From Brevibacillus fluminis (GTDB lineage: Bacteria; Bacillota; Bacilli; Brevibacillales; Brevibacillaceae): a stretch of DNA of 64,000 bases. The stretch is taken from assembly GCF_003710825.1 (NCBI RefSeq), contig NZ_RHHQ01000008.1:434001-498000 (forward strand), read 5' to 3'. This document shows, in pieces, positions 15,647 through 24,383 of this stretch. The notes beneath the pieces are model-generated. The model did no database searches and was not told the DNA's origin. It worked only from the letters and a program-made list of their open reading frames with translations. The first letter of the stretch is position 1, and each line of letters begins with the position of its first letter. A program made the translations under genes and the position numbers.

Positions 15647-17061
15647 CCGACGTTGATTTCGGCAAATGGTTTGCCGATTGTCCCGATGTGAAGGTCGATC
15701 CACACATTTTCCCTGCAAACCGCACGGTCAGCCTGATTTATTGCGTCAACCTGTGCGATCTCCAGCAAATCAACGAAACCGTACTTCCCGCCTTGTATCG
15801 GGCATCCCCGGAGCTTGATATGCGGACGCTTCCGTTTCAGATGCTCCCGTACACGGCCCCGGTCACGGCCACCGCATTCGCTCGTGAAATTTTTGCAGGA
15901 ATGCTGATTGTGGTGATTGGGGATGTGCAACAAATCTACATGGTCCCCCTCTCCAAATCGCCCAACCGTAACATCGAGGAGTCTGCGATCGACATTTCGA
16001 TCTATGGGCCGCGCGATGGCTTCGTCGAGGATTACGGCATGAATCTGGCTCTGATCCGCAAGCGATTCCGCTCCCAGTCGCTTGCGGTTGAAGAATATCT
16101 CGTAGGAAAACGCAGTGCGACAAAAGTGGGCTTACTATACGTGCAGGATATTGTGAACCCCTCCTTTGTGCAAAAAGTCCGCAGCCGGCTGTCGGCGATC
16201 GATATCGACTCGTTGATCAGTGCGGCACAGTTGCAGGACCTGCTGGGCGGGCGCCGATTTTCATTTTTTCCGCTGTTTATTTTTTCCGGGCGTCCGGATT
16301 TCGCCGTCGATTGCCTGAGCCGTGGCCGATTCCTACTGCTTGTGGAGGGATCGCCGCTTGTGATCATCGCTCCAGCGAATCTGTTTCTTGTGCTCAAAAC
16401 GCCTGAGGATTCGCATTTCCCGTTTTGGATTACCTCGGTGAGCCGCGTGCTTCGCATTTTCGGCTTGCTGATTTCGATATTGCTGCCTGGGTTCTGGATC
16501 GCCCTCACTCAATACAACCAGGATCAGCTGCCATTTCCACTGCTCGCTACAATTACCCAGACACGGATCGGACTGCCTTTCCCTGCATCGATGGAGCTGT
16601 TTCTCATGCTTTTTTTGCTCGACTTGTTCCGTGAAGCAGGGTCGCGCCTGCCGCGCTCGATCAGCCAAACATTGACCGTGGTTGGCGGCATCGTCATCGG
16701 GGATGCAGCGATTCGCGCGGCGCTCATCTCGCCGTCCTTGCTGATCGTCGCCGCCCTCTCATCCGTCGCGAACTACACGCTATCGAATCAAGCGTTGGCC
16801 GGGGCTGTCAGCATGCTGCGCATTGCTATTTTTCTCGCTTCTTCCATTCTCGGCATGTACGGGTTTGTTTTGTCGGTTATCGTGCTGATCCAGCATCTCG
16901 CGGCGCAGCAATCGTTCGGGCTCCCTTATTTGACGCCCATATCGCCCTTGTCTGTCCGCGACGCCGTGTATGGCATCGTCGCCAAAAACTGGCGCTTGCT
17001 CCGGAGACGACCTGACTTCCTCGACACTCTCGATTCCACGAAGGAAGATGGACGACGATGA
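15643..17061 (+). CDS. Spore germination receptor A subunit (GerAA/GerKA family)
   Basis: This 472-residue protein has a soluble N-terminal half (YCVNLCDLQQINETV, then IDISIYGPRDGFVEDYGMNL and LIRKRFRSQSLAVEEYLVGK) and a C-terminal half with several membrane segments starting near the conserved PFWITSVSRVLRIFGLLIS. The late IGLPFPASMELFLMLFLLDLFREAGSRLP is a family hallmark. It forms the germinant receptor with the B and C subunits. It overlaps both neighbours by 4 bp, indicating translational coupling. The ISPLS motif near the end (TPISPLSVRD) is also typical. Confidence 0.95.
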   Translation: MTDVDFGKWFADCPDVKVDPHIFPANRTVSLIYCVNLCDLQQINETVLPALYRASPELDMRTLPFQMLPYTAPVTATAFAREIFAGMLIVVIGDVQQIYMVPLSKSPNRNIEESAIDISIYGPRDGFVEDYGMNLALIRKRFRSQSLAVEEYLVGKRSATKVGLLYVQDIVNPSFVQKVRSRLSAIDIDSLISAAQLQDLLGGRRFSFFPLFIFSGRPDFAVDCLSRGRFLLLVEGSPLVIIAPANLFLVLKTPEDSHFPFWITSVSRVLRIFGLLISILLPGFWIALTQYNQDQLPFPLLATITQTRIGLPFPASMELFLMLFLLDLFREAGSRLPRSISQTLTVVGGIVIGDAAIRAALISPSLLIVAALSSVANYTLSNQALAGAVSMLRIAIFLASSILGMYGFVLSVIVLIQHLAAQQSFGLPYLTPISPLSVRDAVYGIVAKNWRLLRRRPDFLDTLDSTKEDGRR

Positions 17062-18212
17062 AAAAGAGACGAATGTTCGTTGCTGCGTTCGCCTTCGTGA
17101 GCCTATTCTCCCTTACCGGCTGTTGGGATGCGAAGGAGATCCAGCATATCAATTACATCACGGCGCTCGGCATTGATTATGAGAAAAACAGGTTTATCGT
17201 GTACGCCCAGATGCTCGATTTCACGAGCGTTGCGAAGCAGGAAGGCGGCAAGCCGAGTGAACCCGCGCATGTATGGGTCAGCAAGACCTCCGGCATTTCG
17301 ATCAACGAGGCGATTGACAAGCTGTATCAAAGTGCGCAGCAACTCTTTTACTACAGCCATATCAATGCGATCATCTACAGTGAAAACGCCTTGCGGAATG
17401 CAGGTGACGTCCTTTTCGACTTGACCAACCGGTACCGTGAAATCCGCTATACGAAATGGGCATTCGGCAGCCGTGCGCCGATGGAGCAGTTGTTGAGCAC
17501 GACTCCGTTTTTTAACGAATCGCCGCTCTCCTCGGTCCTCCACGAGCCAAAAGAAACGTATCGGCAAAATTCATATATCATGCCCCTTCAATTTCAGCGC
17601 TTTATCTCGTACTACAATGAAAAAGGCAAGACAAGCTATTTGCCCACGCTCGCCTTAAATCACTCCACCTGGAAGGATAATCTGAAAAAGCACACACTCC
17701 TTGAAGTGAACGGTAGCTTCTTCCTTGATCATCAAGGCCGGCTGAAAGGTTTTTTGTCGCACGCAGATTTGATCGGTCTCCGCTGGTTCAATCCAGATAC
17801 GACCCGCACTCCGCTTTTCCTGACCAAAAACGGCAAATTCGTCGCCACCATCGTGCTCCGCAAGCCAAATGTGAGCATAGAGCCTGCCAAGGATGTCGGT
17901 AAATTGGCCTTTCGCGTTCATATTCGCTTAACCGGAAGCGTGAACGAGCTGGGGCAAACGATTGCGGAAGCCGAGCTGCGGGAGCTTGCCCAAAAACAGG
18001 TCATCAAGGAAATCAAAGAAACCTATGCGAAAGGACTCAAGCACCAAATCGACTTGTACCAGCTCGGCTACTCGCTGTATCTGCATGACCCTGCGACCTG
18101 GAAGACATATTTCGGTTCCAAACAGGCATTTCCCCTGCAGCCAGACTCACTTGAACCATTGACGGTAACGGTCATGATCGAAAATACCGGCAAGTACCAT
18201 TTGCGCAAATGA
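17058..18212 (+). CDS. Ger(x)C family germination lipoprotein
   Basis: This 384-residue C subunit of the germinant receptor has a signal peptide ending in the lipobox LTGC (Cys22) followed by WDAKEI, the hallmark GCWDxxEI start of mature Ger(x)C proteins. Other family segments are TALGIDYEKNRFIVYAQMLD, NAIIYSENALRNAG and KVNGSFF-like LLEVNGSFFLDHQGRLKG. It is anchored on the outer face of the spore inner membrane. It overlaps the A-subunit gene by 4 bp and ends the operon, with a terminator 10 bp downstream. Confidence 0.95.
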   Translation: MKKRRMFVAAFAFVSLFSLTGCWDAKEIQHINYITALGIDYEKNRFIVYAQMLDFTSVAKQEGGKPSEPAHVWVSKTSGISINEAIDKLYQSAQQLFYYSHINAIIYSENALRNAGDVLFDLTNRYREIRYTKWAFGSRAPMEQLLSTTPFFNESPLSSVLHEPKETYRQNSYIMPLQFQRFISYYNEKGKTSYLPTLALNHSTWKDNLKKHTLLEVNGSFFLDHQGRLKGFLSHADLIGLRWFNPDTTRTPLFLTKNGKFVATIVLRKPNVSIEPAKDVGKLAFRVHIRLTGSVNELGQTIAEAELRELAQKQVIKEIKETYAKGLKHQIDLYQLGYSLYLHDPATWKTYFGSKQAFPLQPDSLEPLTVTVMIENTGKYHLRK

Positions 18213-18222
18213 CAACAGGCCA

Positions 18223-18260
18223 AAAGCCGATCCGGCATGCTTCCAAGTCGGTCGGCTCTT
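18223..18260 (+). terminator. Terminator of the ger operon
   Basis: A hairpin with arms AAAGCCGATCCG and CGGTCGGCTCTT is followed by TTCGTGTTTTC on the plus strand. It starts 10 bases after the gerC stop codon. Confidence 0.65.
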
Positions 18261-18364
18261 TCGTGTTTTCCTTGCGAATATTCCGTCGTTGCAGGTAAAA
18301 TTTGTCATGTCACCTGTTAAAGTGTCTCTACATCAACCGAATCAAACGAGAAAGGAGTGACACG

Positions 18365-19279
18365 ATGAAAAACAAGATCGTGCTCGCAGGCGGCTCCGGC
18401 TTTTTAGGCCATGCCCTTGCCAAATGTTTGACAGCAAAGGGCTATGAGGTCGTCATCTTGACGCGCGGCTCTGCCGGGACAAAAGCGTATGGCCGCAGCG
18501 TCCAATGGGACGGTCGTACGCTGGGGGAATGGGCGCAAGAGCTCGACGGCAGCCTCGCCGTCGTCAACTTTACCGGCAAAAGCGTGAACTGCATCTATTC
18601 GGAAAAAAATCGCGAGGAAATCGTCAGCTCGAGGCTCGACTCGGTTCGTGTCATCGATGAGGCCATTTGCGCTTGCAGCGAACCACCCGGGGTTTTGGTG
18701 CAAGCCGGATCGCTTGCCATCTTTGGCGATACGACAAGCTTGTGTACGGAAGAATCCCCGCACGGCACCGGGTTTTCGGTGGAAGTCTGCGAACGGTGGG
18801 AAGCTGCTTTTTTCGCGCGGCAGCTCAACCGTACACGGAAGGTGTTGTTTCGCATCGGCTTTGCATTAGGTCGGAATGGAGGCGCGCTGGAGCCATTGAT
18901 TAAGCTGGCAAAGCTGAATTTGGGCGGCACCGTCGGCTCCGGTCGCCAATACATCAGTTGGCTGCATGTGGACGATTTGAACGAAATGTTTTTGGCCGCC
19001 ATCAAGGAAGAAGCCATGAGCGGTATTTACAATGCGACAGGACCTGCCCCCGTGACAAACCGTGAATTCATGGCCACGCTCCGGCGGGTGATGAACAAGG
19101 GCTGGGCCCCTGCCGCACCTACTCCGCTGGTCAAGCTCGGCGCCTATCTGTTCATGCGCACCGAACCGGACCTTGCCTTGACGGGAAGAAATTGTGTGCC
19201 GCAGCGCTTGCTGGACTATGGATTTGCTTTCCGTCATACGAATTTGGAAGAAACGTTGCGGGATTTGTTGCGGGGGTAA
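18365..19279 (+). CDS. TIGR01777 family SDR-type epimerase
   Basis: This 304-residue extended short-chain dehydrogenase has the N-terminal Rossmann motif VLAGGSGFLGHALAKCLTAKG and the family pattern VVNFTGKSVNCIYSEKNREEIVSSRLDS, where TIGR01777 members read NLAGxxI...Rw...K..i..SR. The C-terminal DUF1731-type region begins at TPLVKLGAYLFM. It is the YfhF/SulA-like group, with no established substrate. The start at 18365 follows AAAGGAGTG. It is monocistronic or weakly linked to the small membrane-protein gene 66 bp downstream. Confidence 0.9.
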   Translation: MKNKIVLAGGSGFLGHALAKCLTAKGYEVVILTRGSAGTKAYGRSVQWDGRTLGEWAQELDGSLAVVNFTGKSVNCIYSEKNREEIVSSRLDSVRVIDEAICACSEPPGVLVQAGSLAIFGDTTSLCTEESPHGTGFSVEVCERWEAAFFARQLNRTRKVLFRIGFALGRNGGALEPLIKLAKLNLGGTVGSGRQYISWLHVDDLNEMFLAAIKEEAMSGIYNATGPAPVTNREFMATLRRVMNKGWAPAAPTPLVKLGAYLFMRTEPDLALTGRNCVPQRLLDYGFAFRHTNLEETLRDLLRG

Positions 19280-19345
19280 GCTTTGGCAAGACGCGTTTTC
19301 GCCCGCACCAGCCTTCCAGCCAAAAAAGTGCAGGTGGTGGGAGTT

Positions 19346-19570
19346 ATGTGGAAATATGTACAGTTTCTAGTCGGCCTCGTTAACCTCGGATTGGCGTTCC
19401 GGTGTCTGTATACGCCGTACGCCGCGCGGATCGGCCCGATCGGAAACGGCCCGAATGAAAAAGTCGTGTGGTTTCAGTTCTCTCTCTATCTGCTTGGCGC
19501 CCTCTGCTTCATGGGCCTTGCCTTCATCACGTTTTGGCACGAAAAAAGGCGCGAAAGCGAAAACGACTAG
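19346..19570 (+). CDS. Small two-helix membrane protein
   Basis: This is a 74-residue hypothetical protein with two hydrophobic segments (YVQFLVGLVNLGLAFRCLYT and QFSLYLLGALCFMGLAFITF) and a charged tail. The internal ATG at 19346 is preferred over an upstream start because it follows GGGAG and begins the first membrane helix. I do not recognise the family. It shares strand and proximity with the TIGR01777 gene, so the two could be co-transcribed. Confidence 0.6.
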   Translation: MWKYVQFLVGLVNLGLAFRCLYTPYAARIGPIGNGPNEKVVWFQFSLYLLGALCFMGLAFITFWHEKRRESEND

Positions 19571-19594
19571 GCATCACGGCGCCGCACCTCATAC

Positions 19595-19635
19595 AAAAAA
19601 GGCACAGCCGCTGCTTTCACTCAGACGGTTGTGCC
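19595..19635 (-). terminator. Terminator of TetR gene
   Basis: A 10-bp stem, GGCACAGCCG / CGGTTGTGCC with one G-T pair, is followed on the minus strand by T6. It lies just after the stop codon of the minus-strand TetR gene. Confidence 0.8.
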
Positions 19636-19645
19636 CCTCGGTCAT

Positions 19646-20215
19646 TTAGTTGCTGCTGATTCCCCGCCAGTACACCTTCCATGATACATCCAGCCGCGTG
19701 AAAAACTTGTCCACCCCTTGATAGATCAGCTCGACAATCAAGCCGTCAAGCAGGTTCATATACGAGATGGCGCCTTCCTTTTCCGTGACGGCAAGCGGGG
19801 TGGCTGTCGAGGAGAATTGCTGCTGCAGCACGTGCTCCAGCGCCTGCAAATATGTCTCGAACGCCCCCATCACACGCTCGTGCAAATGAACGGGCGGGTA
19901 AAAGGCCATCCGCAGCAGAAAGCTGAGATGGTAATCGTTGAAATAGCGCTCTTTGATTTGCTCCAGAAACCGGTACAAGATGTCATGGAGCGAGCTGTCC
20001 ATGTTCTTTTCAAAATATTCGTTCATCCATTCGATTTCGTGCCGGATCGCTTCCTCGAACACGATCAGGAACAAGTCATCCTTGCTTTTGAAATGAGAGT
20101 AGATGGACTGCTTCTTGATCCCCACCTCATCCCCGATATTCGCCAGCGACGTGCCGGCGAACCCATGATCCACGAATTGCTTCAAAGCGACGAATTTGAT
20201 TTGATTGGCAGTCAT
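19646..20215 (-). CDS. TetR/AcrR family transcriptional regulator
   Basis: This 189-residue regulator has an N-terminal helix-turn-helix: KFVALKQFVDHGFAGTSLAN, then IGDEVGIKKQSIYSHFKSKD, about residues 7-46. The C-terminal part resembles regulators of multidrug efflux or fatty-acid genes (TetR_C_33-like). An AAGGTG site lies about 12 bases before the ATG. Its target is not evident, since the nearest gene upstream on the same strand encodes another regulator 29 bp away. Co-transcription with that gene is possible. Confidence 0.88.
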   Translation of the reverse strand: MTANQIKFVALKQFVDHGFAGTSLANIGDEVGIKKQSIYSHFKSKDDLFLIVFEEAIRHEIEWMNEYFEKNMDSSLHDILYRFLEQIKERYFNDYHLSFLLRMAFYPPVHLHERVMGAFETYLQALEHVLQQQFSSTATPLAVTEKEGAISYMNLLDGLIVELIYQGVDKFFTRLDVSWKVYWRGISSN

Positions 20216-20244
20216 TTGTCAGGCTACACCTTTCTTTTCGCGAA

Positions 20245-21564
20245 CTAGAGATCGATTTTGAAGATTGCGCGCGGACGTCCGCTGCTCGAAGGGCTTTCCT
20301 CGCCGATTCGCCGCGCCACTCCCGCGTTTTCCAGATTGGTCAAAATCCGCCGCGACGCCCTGGGGGTGATTTTTAGATGCTGGGCCAGCTCGGCGGCCGA
20401 CAGTTCCGTCCGCTCCAGCTTTTCCATGACATGCTTCACCTTGCCGAAGGTCGCCGGGCTGACACCGGCTTGCTTGGCAATCGCCAAGAGCCGTTCGTCA
20501 ATCTGGTAGGCGAATGAGAGCGGGCTATCGTGATCGAGCGGCCCGTTGACCTCCCCAGCCGCCGTCACCAAAAAGCAGCAGCCTCCCCCGGATTCCTGCG
20601 CATACTTGAGCGCGATCCTTGCGTGCGTCTCCGCTTCAATCCCGGTCTGGCCCACGCCGATGCCTACGCTGATGTGCACAGGCAAATGCTCGAGCACCCA
20701 TTCCGGTATCGGATTCGTCAGCTTGCCGTCCGTATAGCGCTGATACGCCCCCTGTGTGGTGACGAGCAAAAACAAGTCTTTGCCAAGCGAGGTGAACGAG
20801 CCTTCGATCTCCTGTGCATAGTCCAGCAAACGCTTGTACAGCTCCAGCTGCACCTTTTGCGCCTCGTATTCCGATCCCAAATGTGCTACGAGGTCACCGA
20901 ACCGGTCGATGGTGATCAACTGGATGAGAATCTGGCCTTTTTGCGCGTATTGCAGCATGCCGATTCGCACGGCTTTTTCCAAACACTCGCGGATGATCGA
21001 TTCGGTCGGACGAATGCGGAACACCGGCACGTCATGCTGCTGCAAAAACCGATAAACAGACCGCATCGTGGTCAGCGCCGTGTCGACCTTGCCTTCCTTC
21101 CACAGACGCAGATGAAAGCGGCCCCACTCCTCCGAATCCGTGCCGCTTGTTTCCAGAGAACGGACATGCACCTCGGAAAACGGAACGCCGAGCTCCTGGT
21201 ACACGTCCCGCACGTCCTGCTCCGCCAGCGTGTCCACACTGACTCGCTGCAGCGATTTTTGATGGTGGAGCGCCATGTCAAACAAGCTCCGGTACAGCGC
21301 CACCCCTGTGTGCGGTATGTAGAGCAGCGGCTTGGTGCCTTCGTACTCGCTGTTTTGGACGATTTGAAACGGGACCTCCCCGGAAAACAGAAACACATCC
21401 ACATCGCCTGCATGCGCTTCTACGAGCTTCGGCGCATCATTGACATCCTCGTACTCCCAGAACGACCATGTGGCCTCGGGAAAAGAGGCGGCGATTTTTT
21501 CGATGATTTGCAAAGAGTCTTTGGGACCGATCATGCCTACGCGGATTTGTTTATTTTTCGTCAT
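20245..21564 (-). CDS. Transcriptional regulator with GGDEF-like core and C-terminal helix-turn-helix
   Basis: This 439-residue protein is a regulator type I recognise only by architecture. The first 190 residues resemble a PurR/PrpR-like periplasmic-binding-type sensor (IRVGMIGPKDSLQIIEKIAA, then DVFLFSGEVPFQIVQ). The middle, about 215-340, looks like a degenerate nucleotide-cyclase/GGDEF fold (LYKRLLDYAQEIEGSF, HISVGIGVGQTGIEAETHAR) without a GGDEF motif. The C-terminus (SAAELAQHLKITPRASRRIL) is a winged helix. A GAGG site precedes the ATG. It lies downstream of the amino-acid permease gene on the same strand and may control it. Confidence 0.65.
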   Translation of the reverse strand: MTKNKQIRVGMIGPKDSLQIIEKIAASFPEATWSFWEYEDVNDAPKLVEAHAGDVDVFLFSGEVPFQIVQNSEYEGTKPLLYIPHTGVALYRSLFDMALHHQKSLQRVSVDTLAEQDVRDVYQELGVPFSEVHVRSLETSGTDSEEWGRFHLRLWKEGKVDTALTTMRSVYRFLQQHDVPVFRIRPTESIIRECLEKAVRIGMLQYAQKGQILIQLITIDRFGDLVAHLGSEYEAQKVQLELYKRLLDYAQEIEGSFTSLGKDLFLLVTTQGAYQRYTDGKLTNPIPEWVLEHLPVHISVGIGVGQTGIEAETHARIALKYAQESGGGCCFLVTAAGEVNGPLDHDSPLSFAYQIDERLLAIAKQAGVSPATFGKVKHVMEKLERTELSAAELAQHLKITPRASRRILTNLENAGVARRIGEESPSSSGRPRAIFKIDL

Positions 21565-21675
21565 AAGGGTCCTCTTTCGTTCGCATGCGCCGTTTTTTGA
21601 ATACCCCCATTATACAAAAAAAAGGCAGGATGAAACCATCTCACCCACGCTGAAGTTTATCCCTCGATGGAGAAG

Positions 21676-21705
21676 AGCCCCCCTTGCCGGCTGACGAGGG
21701 GGGCT
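21676..21705 (-). terminator. Hairpin after APC permease gene
   Basis: A stem AGCCCCCCTTG / CGAGGGGGGCT lies 16 bp after the stop of the minus-strand permease. The minus-strand tail is only moderately T-rich, so termination may be partial with read-through to the regulator gene. Confidence 0.6.
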
Positions 21706-21720
21706 TTCGTGCTTCCGAGT

Positions 21721-23058
21721 CTATTTGGAGATTTCGATGGCAGCTGGCTTTACCGTAAACATTTTCGTCAAGTAGAGCAAATAGACAAAACCGATCACGA
21801 CCCACACGATCCCCAGCAGGAGCGAATCCAGCTCAAGATGGTACCACAGCACGGCGACGCAGGCCGCCCCGATCAACGGCATGATGACATGTGCGAAGCA
21901 ATCTTTTGGTGTCTTGTACCGTTTCAGCTTCACAGCATAATGCGCGATGACCGACAAATTCACGAAAGTAAATGCGATGAGTGCACCAAAATTAATGAAT
22001 TCGGTCGCCGTTTCCAGGTCGAACGAGATCGCCGTCAGCGTCACAACCCCAACCAGCACGACGTTGAACACCGGGGTCTGCCAGCGCGGGTGCAGCTTGC
22101 CAAACAGCCTGTTCGGCAAAACATGGTCGCGGCCCATGACATACAGAAGACGCGAGACGCTCGCATGCGAAGCGAGCCCGGAGGCGAGCGATCCGGCAAA
22201 AGAGGCGGCCAGGAAAAACAGCTGGAACAGCTTCCCGCCGATCAAAAGCGATATTTCCGGCGCAGTCGCAGTCGGATCCTGAAATTTGGAATTGTCCGGA
22301 AAGAGCGCTTGCGTAAAATATGCGCCGACAATGAACAGCAAGCCGCCGATCAGCGCGGTCAAAAGGACGGCACGTGGAATGTCCCGCGTCGGATGCAGCG
22401 CTTCCTCCGTGTAGTTCGTAACCGCATCAAAACCGAGAAACGAGAAGCACAGTACCGTGGCGGCTGCGATCACGCCGGAGATATGAATGTCCGGCTTCAC
22501 GAACGGCTGGACCGTAACGGACGTTCCTAAACCGACTCCGCTGTTCAGCTCTTTGATGGCAAGCACGATGAAACAGACGATCACAAGCACCTGGTAGACG
22601 ACGAGAAAGCTGCTGATGTTGGCCGTAATATTGACGCTCCAGATGTTAATGACGGTCGCGACGATCACGTACCCGACGATCCACACCCATGTCGGGACAT
22701 CGGGAAAAATCGCCGTACAGTAAATCTGGATCAAGAGGGCGCTAATCATCGGGATCAAGAGATAATCGAGAAGCGAAGCCCAGCCGACGAGGAACCCGAG
22801 ATGGGGACTCATCGTTTTTTGGGTGTAGGTGTAGGACGACCCCGAGGTCGGAAAAACCTGCACCATCTTTCCATAGCTGTAAGCGGTAAAGAGCATCGCA
22901 ACCAATGCGACGACATAGGCGAGCGGGACTAAACCATTGGAATAATCAGAGGCGATCCCGAATGTGTCGAACACGACCATCGGTACCATCCAGCCCATGC
23001 CAAGCATCACGATTTGGAACAACCCCAGAGATCGTTTCAATTCCACTGTTTTTTCCAT
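21721..23058 (-). CDS. APC family amino-acid permease
   Basis: This 445-residue secondary transporter has about 12 membrane segments. The N-terminal LGLFQIVMLGMGWMVPMVVF and the TSGSSYTYTQKTMSPHLGFL and CFSFLGFDAVTNYTEEALHP segments are typical of amino acid/polyamine permeases. The ATG at 23058 follows AGGAGG with 10-base spacing. Charged residues cluster in cytoplasmic loops. It is similar in layout to the second permease at 32302-33666. The adjacent regulator gene at 20245-21564 suggests dedicated control. The substrate is probably an amino acid or amine. Confidence 0.92.
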   Translation of the reverse strand: MEKTVELKRSLGLFQIVMLGMGWMVPMVVFDTFGIASDYSNGLVPLAYVVALVAMLFTAYSYGKMVQVFPTSGSSYTYTQKTMSPHLGFLVGWASLLDYLLIPMISALLIQIYCTAIFPDVPTWVWIVGYVIVATVINIWSVNITANISSFLVVYQVLVIVCFIVLAIKELNSGVGLGTSVTVQPFVKPDIHISGVIAAATVLCFSFLGFDAVTNYTEEALHPTRDIPRAVLLTALIGGLLFIVGAYFTQALFPDNSKFQDPTATAPEISLLIGGKLFQLFFLAASFAGSLASGLASHASVSRLLYVMGRDHVLPNRLFGKLHPRWQTPVFNVVLVGVVTLTAISFDLETATEFINFGALIAFTFVNLSVIAHYAVKLKRYKTPKDCFAHVIMPLIGAACVAVLWYHLELDSLLLGIVWVVIGFVYLLYLTKMFTVKPAAIEISK

Positions 23059-23326
23059 TTTGTACACACCTCCTGCGATCTCAAAAGCATCGATAAAAAC
23101 CCCTTTTTCACTTGCATCGTGAAGAAACGAATGACGCTATTCGTGTAAGCGCTTGCGTATCTCCCCCTCCGATTCGTTATGGATTGCTGTATTCATTGCA
23201 TTATTTCGGCATATATACGGACACGTCCTTAATAGATCGTACTTCCGCTTTTGAACTTTGTCAATATTTAGACTTTTCTGATCAGTGGTTTCTTTTTGCT
23301 TCTATTCGCGCCCCATTACCTACGCC
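23059..23326. other. Intergenic region upstream of APC permease
   Basis: Apart from the permease ribosome binding site this stretch is AT-rich and should contain the minus-strand permease promoter. I see no small gene and no clear operator in it. Confidence 0.4.
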
Positions 23327-23357
23327 AAAAAGGCCAAGCAATTCCCTTGGCCTTTTC
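23327..23357. terminator. Bidirectional terminator after EamA gene
   Basis: The stem AAAAAGGCCAAG / CTTGGCCTTTT has T-tails in both directions. It lies 14 bp after the stop of the minus-strand EamA gene. Confidence 0.8.
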
Positions 23358-23370
23358 TTGTTTCGTTCTT

Positions 23371-24267
23371 TTATCCGCACTCGACAGATGCCTCGCGCTT
23401 CCGCTTCCGCAGCATTTTTACCCAGTCAAGCTCCGCCACTAAAACGCCTGCCAGCGCAGTCGCTGCCCCGACATAGCTTCTTAGCGTAAGCGTCTCGTCA
23501 AGGAACAGGATGGCGAACAGCGCAGCGAAAATTGGCTCAAGCGAAAAAATCAGTCCCGTATGCGTAGGCGTCGTAAATTTTTGCGCCGTCGTCTGCACGA
23601 TGAAGCCCACACCGCTGCATAAAATGCTTAACGCCATTACCGCTGTCCACGATGCAGTCGTTGACGGGAGCTGCGGTGTCTCCATACAGAAGGAAAACAC
23701 CAGTGCAATTGCGGCCGTAACACCCAATTGCCAAACGCCCAGCGCGATCGAATCGACATGCTTGGTCAATGCGCCCGTGGTCAAAATATGCAGGGCGTAG
23801 CAAACAGCAGTCACGATGCAAAGCATATCGCCTGTTCCGATTGCAAGCGAGCTGGTGACGGTCATGAGCCCGATTCCGACAATGGCCAGAATCACCCCGA
23901 CGATTACCTTCCCCTCCGGAATTTTGCGCCCGATAATAGACGAAATAATCGGAACAATAATGACGGTGAGGCTGACGAGAAACCCGGCGTTTGCGGTCGT
24001 CGTCATTTTCACCCCGAACGTCACGCTGGCAAACACCCCGAACAAGATCACGCCCAAAACAAGGGCAGAGCGAATCGTCCTCCAATCGCTTCGCAGCATG
24101 CGCCGGTAAAAGATCAGCCCAGCCAACAGGAATGCAATCCCGAACCGGAGCGCGATCAGATTGAATTCCTGCAGGGCGGTGAGCCCCATTTTCATGAACA
24201 AATACGATGACCCCCAAAATAGCGTCACGATGACCAGCATTCCATCCGCTTTTGCCTGTGTCCTCAT
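23371..24267 (-). CDS. EamA/DMT family transporter
   Basis: This 298-residue drug/metabolite transporter has ten predicted membrane helices in two EamA repeats. It begins with VIVTLFWGSSYLFMKMG and ends with a Lys/Arg-rich tail. The second repeat is clear at SGVGFIVQTTAQKFTTPTHTGLIFSLEPIFAAL, here cited only by its landmark residues. Related proteins export amino acids or metabolites. A GAGG site supports the start. It is divergent from a LysR gene across a short promoter region, the usual arrangement for a LysR-controlled exporter. Confidence 0.9.
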   Translation of the reverse strand: MRTQAKADGMLVIVTLFWGSSYLFMKMGLTALQEFNLIALRFGIAFLLAGLIFYRRMLRSDWRTIRSALVLGVILFGVFASVTFGVKMTTTANAGFLVSLTVIIVPIISSIIGRKIPEGKVIVGVILAIVGIGLMTVTSSLAIGTGDMLCIVTAVCYALHILTTGALTKHVDSIALGVWQLGVTAAIALVFSFCMETPQLPSTTASWTAVMALSILCSGVGFIVQTTAQKFTTPTHTGLIFSLEPIFAALFAILFLDETLTLRSYVGAATALAGVLVAELDWVKMLRKRKREASVECG

Positions 24268-24321
24268 CCCTTATCTGCCTCTTTTCCGCTTGCTTACTGC
24301 TAAGTATACGAGTAGGATTTA

Positions 24322-24344
24322 GATAAGAAAAATGAATGTTTATC
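24322..24344. promoter_or_regulatory. Possible LysR box
   Basis: GATAA and TTATC arms are separated by 13 bp in the divergent EamA-LysR promoter region, giving the T-n11-A type symmetry of LysR sites. The assignment rests on position and symmetry only. Confidence 0.4.
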
Positions 24345-24383
24345 ATGGCATGTTTTAAAAAAATTCATGTGTTGGTGATGGGA

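Noticed and set aside
19718..22530. Long plus-strand open frames opposite the regulator and permease genes
   Set aside because: They arise from the GC-rich third-position pattern of the real minus-strand genes and contain Arg/His/Gln-rich non-protein-like sequence.
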